Below are positions 15,561 through 23,330 of a stretch of 33,347 nt of DNA, one piece after another. This DNA comes from an uncultured Collinsella sp. (lineage in GTDB: Bacteria; Actinomycetota; Coriobacteriia; Coriobacteriales; Coriobacteriaceae), in the NCBI GenBank assembly GCA_900543025.1, contig UQPP01000026.1, positions 1-33,347 of the forward strand. The letters run 5' to 3'. The notes under the pieces were generated by a model. The model had not been told where the DNA came from. It saw only the letters and a list, made by a program, of their open reading frames with translations, and did no database searches. Position 1 is the first letter of the stretch; each line of letters begins with the position of its first letter. The translations under genes were made by a program, and so were the position numbers.

Positions 15561-15598
15561 AGGGGCTGGACGACCAAGTGCCGTTCAGCCCCTCTTTT
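15561..15598 (+). terminator. Terminator after ackA copy 1
   Basis: AGGGGCTGGA (15561-15570) pairs with TTCAGCCCCT (15584-15593), 10 bp with one G-T pair, followed by CTTTTGC. Confidence 0.8.
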
Positions 15599-15628
15599 GC
15601 GCTCGTCGGGCGACATTCTGATAGCTAT

Positions 15629-15645
15629 TTATCAAGATATGATAA
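15629..15645. promoter_or_regulatory. Palindrome TTATCA-N5-TGATAA upstream of ackA copy 2
   Basis: A perfect 6-bp dyad with 5-bp spacer in an AT-rich stretch (15616-15659) that otherwise contrasts with the GC-rich surroundings and must contain the promoter of the second acetate kinase gene. Candidate operator overlapping TATGAT; not matched to a known regulator. Confidence 0.4.
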
Positions 15646-15711
15646 CTTCTTATTAAAATGCGGCCGCCTTAAGGGGTCTGCGCCGGCCGTATTGCACTGC
15701 AAAGGAGTCTC

Positions 15712-16890
15712 ATGAACGTACTTGTTGTCAACGCCGGCAGTTCAAGCCTTAAATATCAGCTTTTGGATACCGATACCCGCGAGGTTTTCGCCAAAGGCAA
15801 CTGCGAGCGTATTGGATCGGACATGGGCATCTTCGGCCACTCCGAGAACGGTGGCGCCAAGCAGACCGAGGAGGTTCCCTTCCCCAATCATCGCTCTGCT
15901 ATCGCTCGCGTGCTCGAGGAGCTCGAGAAGACCGACTTTACGATTGATGGCATTGGACATCGTATCGTTCAGGGCGGCTGGCACTTCGATGATTCCGCGG
16001 TCGTCGACGATGAGGTCATGGCCAAGATTCTCGAGGTGGCACCGCTTGCCCCGCTGCACAACTACGGCGAGGCGGCGGCGATTGAGTATTGTCGCGAGAA
16101 GTATCCGGAGCTGCCCAACGTGGCCGTCTTCGACACCTCGTTCCACATGACCATGCCCGAGGTTGCCTACACCTACGCCCTGCCCAAGGACGTGTGCGAC
16201 AAGTATCACGTGCGCAAGTACGGAGCCCACGGTACGAGCCACCGCTACGAGTGGATGATGGCTAAGGAGATCCTGGGCTCGTGCTGCCACCGTCTGCTTT
16301 CGTGCCATCTGGGCAATGGCGCTTCGCTCGCCGCTATCGAGGACGGCGTGTGCCGCGACACCACGATGGGTCTCACACCGCTCGACGGCCTGATGATGGG
16401 AACCCGCTGCGGCTCCATCGACCCGGCTACCGTGTGCTATCTGCAGCGCGAGGGCGGCTACAGCTACCAGGAAGTCGATGACATGATGAACAAGCAGTCC
16501 GGTCTGCTTGCCATCTCGGGTATCTCCAACGACGCCCGCGATATCCGTACGCGCGCCTCCGAGGGAGATGAGCGCTGCCTGCTCGCCTTCGACATGTTCG
16601 CCTACAAGGCCATGCAGCAGGCCGGTTCCATGATCGCTTCCATGGCGGGCGTGGATACCATCACATTTACCGCCGGCATTGGCGAGAACGACTGGTCGAT
16701 CCGCAAGGCCTTCTGCGACTGCTTTGAGTGGCTGGGTGTGCGCATCGACAACAACAAGAACCGCGAGGCTGTGGGCAACGGCCCGCAGGTCATCAGTGCC
16801 GCCGGTTCCGCCGTCACGGTCATGGTCATCCCCACCGACGAGGAATACATGATCGCTCACGACGTCGAGCGTCTGACCAAGAACAACTAA
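15712..16890 (+). CDS. ackA: Acetate kinase, copy 2
   Basis: The second 392-aa acetate kinase has its own promoter region and ribosome-binding site (AAAGGAG before ATG 15712). Motifs are closer to classical AckA than copy 1: NAGSSSLKYQ, HGTSHRYEW, HLGNGASLAAIEDG, MGTRCGSIDPATVCY and FTAGIGEND, with PTDEEYMIAHDVERL at the C-terminus. It forms acetate and ATP from acetyl phosphate and is followed by a terminator and then the convergent pta gene, together giving the acetyl-CoA to acetate route. The proteins of the two copies are clearly homologous along the full length but diverged, so the duplication is old, unlike the identical arcA pair. Confidence 0.94.
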   Translation: MNVLVVNAGSSSLKYQLLDTDTREVFAKGNCERIGSDMGIFGHSENGGAKQTEEVPFPNHRSAIARVLEELEKTDFTIDGIGHRIVQGGWHFDDSAVVDDEVMAKILEVAPLAPLHNYGEAAAIEYCREKYPELPNVAVFDTSFHMTMPEVAYTYALPKDVCDKYHVRKYGAHGTSHRYEWMMAKEILGSCCHRLLSCHLGNGASLAAIEDGVCRDTTMGLTPLDGLMMGTRCGSIDPATVCYLQREGGYSYQEVDDMMNKQSGLLAISGISNDARDIRTRASEGDERCLLAFDMFAYKAMQQAGSMIASMAGVDTITFTAGIGENDWSIRKAFCDCFEWLGVRIDNNKNREAVGNGPQVISAAGSAVTVMVIPTDEEYMIAHDVERLTKNN

Positions 16891-16910
16891 CGCATTCGTC
16901 TGTAATTGAC

Positions 16911-16948
16911 AAAAAGGCCTCCTGAGCAACAGCTCCGGAGGCCTTTTT
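16911..16948. terminator. Bidirectional terminator after ackA copy 2
   Basis: AAAAAGGCCTCC (16911-16922) and GGAGGCCTTTTT (16937-16948) form a perfect 12-bp stem with A- and T-tracts at its base, suitable for both strands. Confidence 0.9.
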
Positions 16949-17096
16949 ACTAGCATACGGAAATTCCAGTCCCAAAGTGACCATTACCAGCAACGCCTAC
17001 GCTTCCAGCAGCGGCACCCGATCATTCAGATTTTCAGCCCCAGCTCGTAGCCAAGCCGCCATCCACTCCAGATACCCTGATTACTACGTAGTTGTA

Positions 17097-17227
17097 GAAG
17101 GCCGTACGGGCTAACCCCTGAAAACACTCCGCAGACCAGAAACGCCCCCGTTCATAGCTCCGAAGGAGCAGAACGGGGGCGTTTCATTGGTCGAGGACGT
17201 TTTCAGGGGTTAGCCCGTACGGCCTTC
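17097..17227. repeat. 131-bp nested hairpin between ackA copy 2 and pta
   Basis: Outer arms of 29 bp are perfect inverted copies (17097-17125 and 17199-17227; GAAGGCCGTACGGGCTAACC at the start). Inside is a perfect 14-bp stem GAAACGCCCCCGTT/AACGGGGGCGTTTC (17139-17152 and 17172-17185), and at the tip GCTCC/GGAGC (17157-17169). The unit ends 15 nt after the pta stop codon. It could act as terminator for pta on the minus strand, but the length of the outer arms is far beyond a normal terminator. The 147 bp before it (16950-17096) show nothing recognisable. Confidence 0.85.
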
Positions 17228-17242
17228 GGGCGAATGCGTCCG

Positions 17243-18223
17243 CTACTCAGCCATCTGAGCCTGGACGGCGGTGATGGCCACGACACCCACGATGTCGTCG
17301 GCAGAGCAGCCGCGCGACAGGTCGTTGACCGGCTTGGCGATGCCCTGCAGGATGGGGCCGTAGGCGTCAGCGCCGGCGAAGCGCTGGACCAGCTTGTAGC
17401 CGATGTTGCCAGCCTCGAGGTCGGGGAACACGAGCACGTTGGCCTTACCGGCAACGGAGGAGCCGGGAGCCTTGAGCTGGGCGACGGTGGGGACGATGGC
17501 GGCGTCGAGTTGCAGGTCGCCATCGATGGCGAGCTCGGGAGCCTTCTCCTTGCAGAACTTCACGGCCTCTTGGACCTTCTTGGCGACCTCGCCGCCGGCG
17601 GAGCCCATGGTGGAGTAGGAGAGCATGGCCACGTGCGGCTCAACGTTGCCCATGAAGGTGGACCAGGAGTGAGCGGAGGCGATGGCGATCTCGGAGAGCT
17701 CGTCGGAGGACGGGTTGATGTTGAGGCCGCAGTCGGCGAAGATCAGCGTTCCGTCGGTGCCGAACTGCGGAGTGTCGGTGCACATCACGAAGAAGGCCGA
17801 GACCAGCTTGGTGCCCGGGGCGGTCTTGAGGATCTGCAGCGCGGGGCGCAGGGTGTCGGCGGTGGAGTGGCAGGCACCGGAGACCAGGCCGTCGGCGTCG
17901 CCCATCTTGACCATCATGGTGCCAAAGTAGGTAGCATCCATCACCTGGGCGCGAGCCTGCTCGATGGTGACGCCCTTCTTGGCGCGGAGCTCGGCAAACT
18001 TCTGCGCGTACTCCTCGTGCTTCTCGGCATTGCGCGGATCGATGACGGTAGCGCCGGGAACGTCGATCTCGTCGGGGTTGCCCAGGATGACGATCTTTGC
18101 CAGGCCCTCCTCGATGATCTTGGTGGCCGCGACGATAGTGCGCGGATCCTCGCCCTCGGGCAGGACGATCGTCTTAAGGTCGGCCTTGGCGGCAGACTTC
18201 ATACGGTTTAGGAAATCGCTCAT
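17243..18223 (-). CDS. pta: Phosphate acetyltransferase
   Basis: The 326-aa single-domain Pta converts acetyl-CoA and phosphate to acetyl phosphate and CoA. Family blocks: KTIVLPEGEDPRTI at the N-terminus, MMVKMGDADGLVSGA, STADTLRPALQI, FADCGLNINP, and MLSYSTMGSA, ending QGIAKPVNDLSRGCSADDI. ATG 18223 follows AAGGAG. It is convergent to the two acetate kinase genes and completes the acetate-forming ATP-yielding pathway. The upstream region (18224-18454) is shared with the divergent UDP-galactopyranose mutase gene and contains the hairpin AAACCCGCT/AGCGGGTTT at about 18277-18297, which lies in the pta 5' UTR or between the promoters. Confidence 0.95.
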   Translation of the reverse strand: MSDFLNRMKSAAKADLKTIVLPEGEDPRTIVAATKIIEEGLAKIVILGNPDEIDVPGATVIDPRNAEKHEEYAQKFAELRAKKGVTIEQARAQVMDATYFGTMMVKMGDADGLVSGACHSTADTLRPALQILKTAPGTKLVSAFFVMCTDTPQFGTDGTLIFADCGLNINPSSDELSEIAIASAHSWSTFMGNVEPHVAMLSYSTMGSAGGEVAKKVQEAVKFCKEKAPELAIDGDLQLDAAIVPTVAQLKAPGSSVAGKANVLVFPDLEAGNIGYKLVQRFAGADAYGPILQGIAKPVNDLSRGCSADDIVGVVAITAVQAQMAE

Positions 18224-18276
18224 GTTACTCCTTACAAGCGTTTCGCTAAGCTCCAGGCGCCCGGCTGTTCACGAAT

Positions 18277-18297
18277 AAACCCGCTGCTAGCGGGTTT
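18277..18297. other. Hairpin in the pta-glf divergent region
   Basis: AAACCCGCT and AGCGGGTTT with a 3-nt loop. On the minus strand it lies about 54 nt upstream of pta and could be a 5' UTR structure or an early terminator (followed by ATTCG). Function not assigned. Confidence 0.45.
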
Positions 18298-18370
18298 ACC
18301 TTTCAATTATGTACGCCGCGGTGCTTGAGCTTTCCTTGTGTGGCAAGCTCATTATAGGACGCATTAGCGC

Positions 18371-18376
18371 TATAAT
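18371..18376 (+). promoter_or_regulatory. Candidate -10 (TATAAT) for the glf operon
   Basis: Perfect TATAAT, 78 nt before the glf start codon. No good -35 at 16-18 bp. The 5' UTR has two small hairpins, TCTCGAA/TTCGAGA and AAAGCC/GGCTTT. Confidence 0.5.
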
Positions 18377-18454
18377 CGCTCTGATAAATATGTCTCGAAG
18401 AATGTTCGAGAAAAGCCCAGCTAATGAGCCCGTGGCTTTTGACAAGGAGTATCG

Positions 18455-19657
18455 ATGCAGATTACCTCAGGCCTGCCTGAAGGCTTTAACGCCGGCGCAT
18501 ACGACATGATTGTTGTCGGTGCCGGATATGCCGGTGCCGTTTGTGCCCGCCGTCTCGCCGAGACTATCGGCTATCGCGTTGCCGTTCTGGAGCGCCGTAG
18601 CCACATTGCGGGCAACGCCTACGACTGCGCTGATGAGGCCGGAATCCTGGTCCATGAGTATGGTCCGCACATCTACCATACCTTTAATGAGCGCGTCCAC
18701 AATTTCTTGTCGCGCTTTACCAAGTGGACGGACTACCAGCACAAGGTGCTTGCCAACATCAACGGCACCCTTATGCCCGTGCCCTTTAACCACGCGAGCC
18801 TCAAGCTCGCCTTTGGCGATGAGCGCGGCGAGGAGCTGTATCAAAAGCTCGTGGAGACCTTTGGCAAGGACGTCAAGGTGCCCATCATGGAGCTGCGCAA
18901 GAAGAACGACCCGGATCTTGCCGAGGTCGCCGATTACGTCTACGAGAACGTCTTTTTGCATTACACCATGAAGCAGTGGGGCCAGACGCCCGATCAGATC
19001 GATCCCTCGATCACCGGCCGCGTTCCCGTCTTTGTGGGCGACGATGACCGCTACTTCCCGCAGGCTCCCTTCCAGGGCATGCCGCAGGACGGCTATACCG
19101 CGCTGTTCGAGCACATGCTCGACCACGATTTGATTGATGTGTTCTGCGACGTGGACGCCCGCGACCTCTTCGAGATCGACGAAACCACCGTCAAGATCGA
19201 CGGTAAGGTCTATGGCGGCGAGATCGTCTACACCGGTCCGCTCGACGAGCTGTTCAACCTCGACTTGGGCGCTCTGCCATACCGTACGCTCGACATGAAG
19301 TTCGAGACGCTCGATATGGACCAGTTCCAGCCCGTGGGCACCGTCAACTACACCACGAGCGAGGATTACACGCGTATCACCGAGTTCAAGAACATGACTG
19401 GCCAGGTCCTGCCCGGCAAGACCACCATCATGAAGGAGTACTCCAAGGCCTATACGCCCGGCTCGGGCGAGACGCCCTATTACGCCATTCTGGAGCCCGA
19501 GAACCGCGAGCTCTATGAGCGCTATCTTGAGCGCGTCCAGAATCTGACGAACTTCCACCCGGTGGGTCGCCTGGCCGAGTATCGTTACTACGATATGGAT
19601 GCCGTGACCAATTCTGCCCTCGATCTTTCGGATGAGATTATCGCCTGCCATGCATAA
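18455..19657 (+). CDS. glf: UDP-galactopyranose mutase
   Basis: The 400-aa flavoenzyme interconverts UDP-galactopyranose and UDP-galactofuranose, the donor for galactofuranose in surface polysaccharides. The FAD-binding dinucleotide fold is at residues 18-35 (IVVGAGYAGAVCARRLAE), followed by LERRSHIAGNAYD and EYGPHIYHT; the active-site lid and NTS-like blocks include MKQWGQTPDQIDPSI, VPVFVGDDDRYFPQAPFQG and VGRLAEYRYYDMD. ATG 18455 follows AAGGAG. It overlaps by 8 nt a family 2 glycosyltransferase gene, suggesting both act in the same glycan pathway, perhaps transfer of galactofuranose. Confidence 0.94.
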   Translation: MQITSGLPEGFNAGAYDMIVVGAGYAGAVCARRLAETIGYRVAVLERRSHIAGNAYDCADEAGILVHEYGPHIYHTFNERVHNFLSRFTKWTDYQHKVLANINGTLMPVPFNHASLKLAFGDERGEELYQKLVETFGKDVKVPIMELRKKNDPDLAEVADYVYENVFLHYTMKQWGQTPDQIDPSITGRVPVFVGDDDRYFPQAPFQGMPQDGYTALFEHMLDHDLIDVFCDVDARDLFEIDETTVKIDGKVYGGEIVYTGPLDELFNLDLGALPYRTLDMKFETLDMDQFQPVGTVNYTTSEDYTRITEFKNMTGQVLPGKTTIMKEYSKAYTPGSGETPYYAILEPENRELYERYLERVQNLTNFHPVGRLAEYRYYDMDAVTNSALDLSDEIIACHA

Positions 19658-20681
19658 AGTCATATCATTCGGTATTCCCTCGTATAACGCCGCTAAGGAC
19701 ATGGACCATTGCATCACCTCCATTCTGGAGGGGAGCAATTACGCCACCGATATCGAGATCATCATCGTCGATGATGGTTCCAAGGACGAGACGGCAGCAA
19801 AGGCCGACGAGTGGGAGACACGTTATCCCGGCATCATTCGCGCGGTGCATCAGGAGAACGGCGGCCACGGCATCGCCGTCCTTTCGGGCTTGCGCGAGGC
19901 ACAGGGCACCTACTACAAGGTCGTCGACTCGGACGACTGGCTCGATGGCGCAGCCCTGTCGACCATGCTTTCGATCCTTCGCGGTTTTGAGGAGCGCGAC
20001 CAGCGCGTCGACCTCTTTATCTCGAACTATGTGTACGAGAAGGTTTACGAGGGTACGCATACCGCTATTGGCTACAAGTTTGCCCTGCCGCGCAAAAAGA
20101 TCTTTACCTGGGACCAGATTGGCCATTTCCGTCTGGACCAGAATCTGCTCATGCACAGCCTGTGCTATCGCACGGATGTGCTGCGCGCGTCCAATCTGCC
20201 CATGCCGCCGCACACGTTCTATGTAGACAACATCTACGCCTACGTGCCGCTACCGCGTTGCAAGACCATGTACTACGCCGACATCGACCTCTATCGCTAC
20301 TTTATCGGTCGCGAGGGCCAGAGCGTCAACGAGGCCACGATGGTCAAGCGTCTGGACCAGCAGTTCCGCGTGACGCGCATCATGATGGAGTCGTTCCATC
20401 TGTACGGCGATGTCGAGTCATCGCGTTTGCGCTCGTACATGATGGGCTATTTCACCATGATGATGGCAATCTGCTCGGTGCTTACTAAGCTTTCCGACGA
20501 GGATTGTGCCGATGAGCGCCTGAAGACGTTGTGGAGTGATCTGAAAGCCTATGACGAGCGTATGTATCGTCGTGCACGCTACGGTGTGGTCGGCTTCTTC
20601 ACCAACCTGCCTGGTCGGGCCGGAGACAAAACCACACTCGGCCTATACCGTCTTGCCTCAAAGATCTTCAAATTCAACTAG
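19650..20681 (+). CDS. Glycosyltransferase family 2
   Basis: The 343-aa GT-A fold glycosyltransferase has ISFGIPSYNAAKDMDHC at the N-terminus, the nucleotide-binding IIIVDDGSKDET (D41-D42) and the metal-binding VVDSDDWLD (D93-D96). The C-terminal half is predicted soluble or amphipathic, without multiple membrane helices. I choose ATG 19650, which overlaps glf as ATGCATAA; the ATG at 19632 is in frame but begins inside the conserved end of glf. Co-translation with glf suggests a role in assembling a galactofuranose-containing surface glycan; donor and acceptor are not visible in sequence. It is followed by the 30-bp inverted repeat at 20714-20783. Confidence 0.88.
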   Translation: MHKVISFGIPSYNAAKDMDHCITSILEGSNYATDIEIIIVDDGSKDETAAKADEWETRYPGIIRAVHQENGGHGIAVLSGLREAQGTYYKVVDSDDWLDGAALSTMLSILRGFEERDQRVDLFISNYVYEKVYEGTHTAIGYKFALPRKKIFTWDQIGHFRLDQNLLMHSLCYRTDVLRASNLPMPPHTFYVDNIYAYVPLPRCKTMYYADIDLYRYFIGREGQSVNEATMVKRLDQQFRVTRIMMESFHLYGDVESSRLRSYMMGYFTMMMAICSVLTKLSDEDCADERLKTLWSDLKAYDERMYRRARYGVVGFFTNLPGRAGDKTTLGLYRLASKIFKFN

Positions 20682-20713
20682 CTGCTGAGTAATCGCTGCT
20701 GATAGGCTGACTG

Positions 20714-20783
20714 GGCCCCTTGGCCTTTAGTTTGCTACTGCGAACAGTCCTGCTCGCAGTAGCAAACTAAAGGCCAAGGGGCC
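20714..20783. repeat. Perfect 30-bp inverted repeat downstream of glycosyltransferase
   Basis: Arms at 20714-20743 and 20754-20783 are perfect complements (GGCCCCTTGGCCTTTAGTTT at the outer end) around a 10-nt loop ACAGTCCTGC. It starts 33 nt after the glycosyltransferase stop. No T-tract directly follows. Confidence 0.9.
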
Positions 20784-20876
20784 TCTGCTATAAGAATCGA
20801 TTGTCAGGCAGCTGAATTTTGAAGATCTTAGACGCGCGGTACACAGGGGCCTGGGCTGAAAAGAATTAGGTTGGAA

Positions 20877-21005
20877 GTCGGTCGGAGACGGGCGGGCATT
20901 ACGTTTGTCGCGAGTTCCGCATGCAAAGAAGGCCACTTAATGTGGCCTTCGTCTTGCATAGGACTGTAGAGCAGCAAACGTAATGCCCGCCCGCCTCCGA
21001 CCGAC
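20877..21005. repeat. 129-bp nested hairpin between glycosyltransferase and P1 peptidase genes
   Basis: Outer arms of 30 bp (20877-20906 and 20976-21005; GTCGGTCGGA at the start) differ at one position. The interior holds a 9-bp terminator-like stem GAAGGCCAC/GTGGCCTTC (20928-20936, 20942-20950) extended by ATGCAA/TTGCAT. It ends 12 nt after the minus-strand peptidase stop codon. Architecture matches the unit at 17097-17227, but the arm sequences are unrelated. Confidence 0.85.
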
Positions 21006-21017
21006 GGTCGAGTGAGA

Positions 21018-22019
21018 TTACTTCGCGGCGCCGGGGATGCCGTGGGAGGTTTTGGCGCTTTTGGCTCCGTTTACGATGGCGGTCTGTAGGGCCCTTACGG
21101 CGAGCATGCCCAGCAGGTCTAGGGGAACGGCGGCGCTAGCCTGGGCGCCCAACTTGCCGCTGGCGAGGGTGTAGATGGTGTCGCCGTCGTTGGTGGTGTG
21201 CGTGGGGCGGATGGCGTGCGCATAGGCGTCTGCGGCCATTTGGGACACCTTGGTGGCCTGGGCCTTAGTGAGCTCCACATTGGTGACGATGCAGCTGATG
21301 GTGGTGTTGGTGCGGTCGAGCGGCATCTGCATAGATCCGGCGGCGGCAAAGGCGGCGAGCTCCATGTCGACGATCTGGTCGCTATCGGCCGCGGCGCGCA
21401 TGCCCGCCACCCACTCGCCGGTGAAGGGGTCGACGACGTTGCCGCAGGCGTTGACCGAGACCACGGCGCCCACCTTGATGGGGCCGAGCGCCACGGCGGC
21501 AGCGCCAAGGCCTGCCTTCATGCAGGTGGCGGGCCCCATGAGCTTTCCGACGGTGGCACCCGTGCCGGCACCTACATTGCCCTGCTCGAGCGTGGTGGGG
21601 GTGTTGTCGAGTGCCTCACGCACGGCGGCGATGCCGGCCTCTATGTCGGGGCGCACGGTGGGATCGCCAAAGGCGAGGTCGAAGATGCAGCTGGAGCACA
21701 CGATAGGCACCTGCGTGGGGCCGACGGGAAGGCCGATGCCGCGGCTCTCAAGCTCGCGAGCGACGCCGCTTGCAGCCTCGAGGCCAAAGGCAGATCCACC
21801 CGAAAGGCAGACGGCGTGGACCTTGTCGACGGTGTTCTCGGGACGCAGCAAATCGGTCTCGCGCGAAGCGGGGGCGCCACCGCGTACGTCAACGCCACCA
21901 GTGGCACCCTCGGGCGCCACGATTACGGTACAGCCGGTGCCAGCCTCCTCGTCCGTATAGTTGCCAAAGCAAAAGCCATCGACGTTGCAAACATCGATGG
22001 CTTCGAGCAGTGTGTCCAT
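21018..22019 (-). CDS. P1 family peptidase (DmpA/NylC-like Ntn hydrolase)
   Basis: The 333-aa protein resembles the P1/S58 family of self-cleaving N-terminal nucleophile hydrolases (beta-peptidyl aminopeptidases and the nylon oligomer hydrolase NylC). Family blocks: AVCLSGGSAFGLEAASG, GNVGAGTGATVGKL and the probable autocleavage site LDRTNTTISC, where cleavage before Thr239 would free the nucleophile. The start is ATG 22019 with AGGAG upstream; the longer frame to 22304 lies within the maf gene and lacks support. Its natural substrate is unknown; small peptides or amides are likely. It lies 100 nt downstream of maf on the same strand, possibly a separate transcript. Confidence 0.87.
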   Translation of the reverse strand: MDTLLEAIDVCNVDGFCFGNYTDEEAGTGCTVIVAPEGATGGVDVRGGAPASRETDLLRPENTVDKVHAVCLSGGSAFGLEAASGVARELESRGIGLPVGPTQVPIVCSSCIFDLAFGDPTVRPDIEAGIAAVREALDNTPTTLEQGNVGAGTGATVGKLMGPATCMKAGLGAAAVALGPIKVGAVVSVNACGNVVDPFTGEWVAGMRAAADSDQIVDMELAAFAAAGSMQMPLDRTNTTISCIVTNVELTKAQATKVSQMAADAYAHAIRPTHTTNDGDTIYTLASGKLGAQASAAVPLDLLGMLAVRALQTAIVNGAKSAKTSHGIPGAAK

Positions 22020-22119
22020 ATTTTCTCCTATCGGTTTTCCGCCGGGCCTTATGCCCGGTCGGGATCCGTACGGTACGGCAAAATTGTAGGCGCTGGGGGA
22101 TACCCAGCGCCAGATGCAA

Positions 22120-22701
22120 TTACGAGAGTTTTTGAATCGCGCGTGCGACGCGGGCGATGGGCAAGCCCACCACGTTGTAGAAGTCACCCGAAATGTCGTG
22201 CACGAGCATGCGGCCGCCTGTGCCCTGGATGCCGTAGGCTCCGGCCTTGTCCATGGGTTCGCCGGAGGCAACATAGCGCTTGATCTGCTCCTCGGTAAGC
22301 TCATAGAACGTCACGTCGGTCACATCGACAAACGACAGGCTCTCGGTGGCATGCGGAGCTGTAGCGTCGCCGGCTTTAACGATGCAGACGCCGGTCGCCA
22401 CCTGGTGCGTGCGGCCCGAAAGCTCGCGGAGCATGGTGCGCGCCTCGTCCTCGTTTGCCGGCTTACCCAAAATCATGCCATCGAAGGTGACGATGGTATC
22501 GGCCGCGACGGTCAGTTCGTTGGGCTCGGCATGCTCGGCCGCGACGGCAGCAGCTTTGGCACGCGCCAAGCGCTCGACGAGCGTAAGCGGAGCTTCGCCA
22601 TCAAAAGGCGTTTCATCGATGTCTGCGGGAATTACGCGAATGTTATAGCCCGCCTCGCGCATCAGCTCTATGCGGCGCGGCGATTGCGAAGCCAAAATCA
22701 T
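22120..22701 (-). CDS. maf: Maf-like nucleoside triphosphate pyrophosphatase
   Basis: The 193-aa protein belongs to the Maf/HAM1-like house-cleaning enzymes that hydrolyse non-canonical or excess nucleoside triphosphates (dTTP/UTP class) to monophosphates. Motifs: LASQSPRRIELM at the N-terminus, VAADTIVTFDG, GKPANEDEARTML, and GAYGIQGTGGRML with a C-terminal YNVVGLPI. The ATG (22701) overlaps the stop of the DJ-1 family gene as ATGA, so the two are translationally coupled. Confidence 0.93.
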   Translation of the reverse strand: MILASQSPRRIELMREAGYNIRVIPADIDETPFDGEAPLTLVERLARAKAAAVAAEHAEPNELTVAADTIVTFDGMILGKPANEDEARTMLRELSGRTHQVATGVCIVKAGDATAPHATESLSFVDVTDVTFYELTEEQIKRYVASGEPMDKAGAYGIQGTGGRMLVHDISGDFYNVVGLPIARVARAIQKLS

Positions 22702-23240
22702 AGTTGGATGCCCTCGGCGACCTTCTCGACGGCCTTTTCGCCGGCGAGCGTGCGCAGCAGCTCCAAGGCAAAGGGGAGTGACTGTGCCATGCCGCTAGCG
22801 GTGATGATATTGCCGTCTTGCGTGACCTTCTCGCCGGTATAGGTGCCCTCGGGGAAGCTCTTCTCAAAGCCGGGGAAGCACGTGGCGCGGCGTCCCTCGA
22901 GTAGACCAAGCTCGCCCAGGATAAACGGGGCGGCGCAGATGGCGGCAACGTGCTTGGTCGCGGCGAAATCGCAGACTACGTCGCAGACGCGCTGGTCGGC
23001 GCGCAGGTTGGTGGCACCGGGCAGGCCGCCGGGCAGCACGACGCAGTCGTACTCGTCAAAGTTGATTTCGTCAAAGAGCGCATCACAGGTTACGGGAATC
23101 TGCAGCGAGCTCACGACCTCGCGCGTGGGCATGATCGAGACGAGCGTGGCGCGCACGCCGCCGCGACGCATGACGTCGACCATGGTCAGGCATTCAATCG
23201 TTTCAAAGCCATCGGCGGCGAGAACGGCAACGCTGGGCAT
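22698..23240 (-). CDS. DJ-1/PfpI family protein
   Basis: The 180-aa protein is of the DJ-1/ThiJ/YajL type. The conserved nucleophile cysteine is C102 in AAICAAPFIL and the partner glutamate is E16 in DGFETIE; PGGLPGATNL is the typical glycine-rich loop. Members act as glyoxalases, chaperones or protein deglycases; the specific role is not decidable here. ATG 23240 follows AAAGGA; a longer frame to 23306 is not supported. It is the first gene of a two-gene unit with maf (4-nt overlap). Confidence 0.9.
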   Translation of the reverse strand: MPSVAVLAADGFETIECLTMVDVMRRGGVRATLVSIMPTREVVSSLQIPVTCDALFDEINFDEYDCVVLPGGLPGATNLRADQRVCDVVCDFAATKHVAAICAAPFILGELGLLEGRRATCFPGFEKSFPEGTYTGEKVTQDGNIITASGMAQSLPFALELLRTLAGEKAVEKVAEGIQL

Positions 23241-23330
23241 GAGAGTTCCTTTCGTAAGGCGGCATACAATTAGGCGTCTTATACCCCGAAGACATGCGCT
23301 TGCCACGCTCGATTTCCCAATGTTTAAAAA

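Noticed and set aside
14355..16956. Long minus-strand frames opposite both acetate kinase genes
   Set aside because: Mirror shadows with similar His/Val/Asp-rich composition produced by codon bias in paralogous genes.
18467..19738. 423-codon minus-strand frame opposite glf
   Set aside because: Antisense shadow without domain or start signals.
17097..21005. Terminal inverted repeats of a composite insertion element
   Set aside because: The long inverted repeats pair only locally as hairpins, the two units share no arm sequence, and there is no transposase between them.
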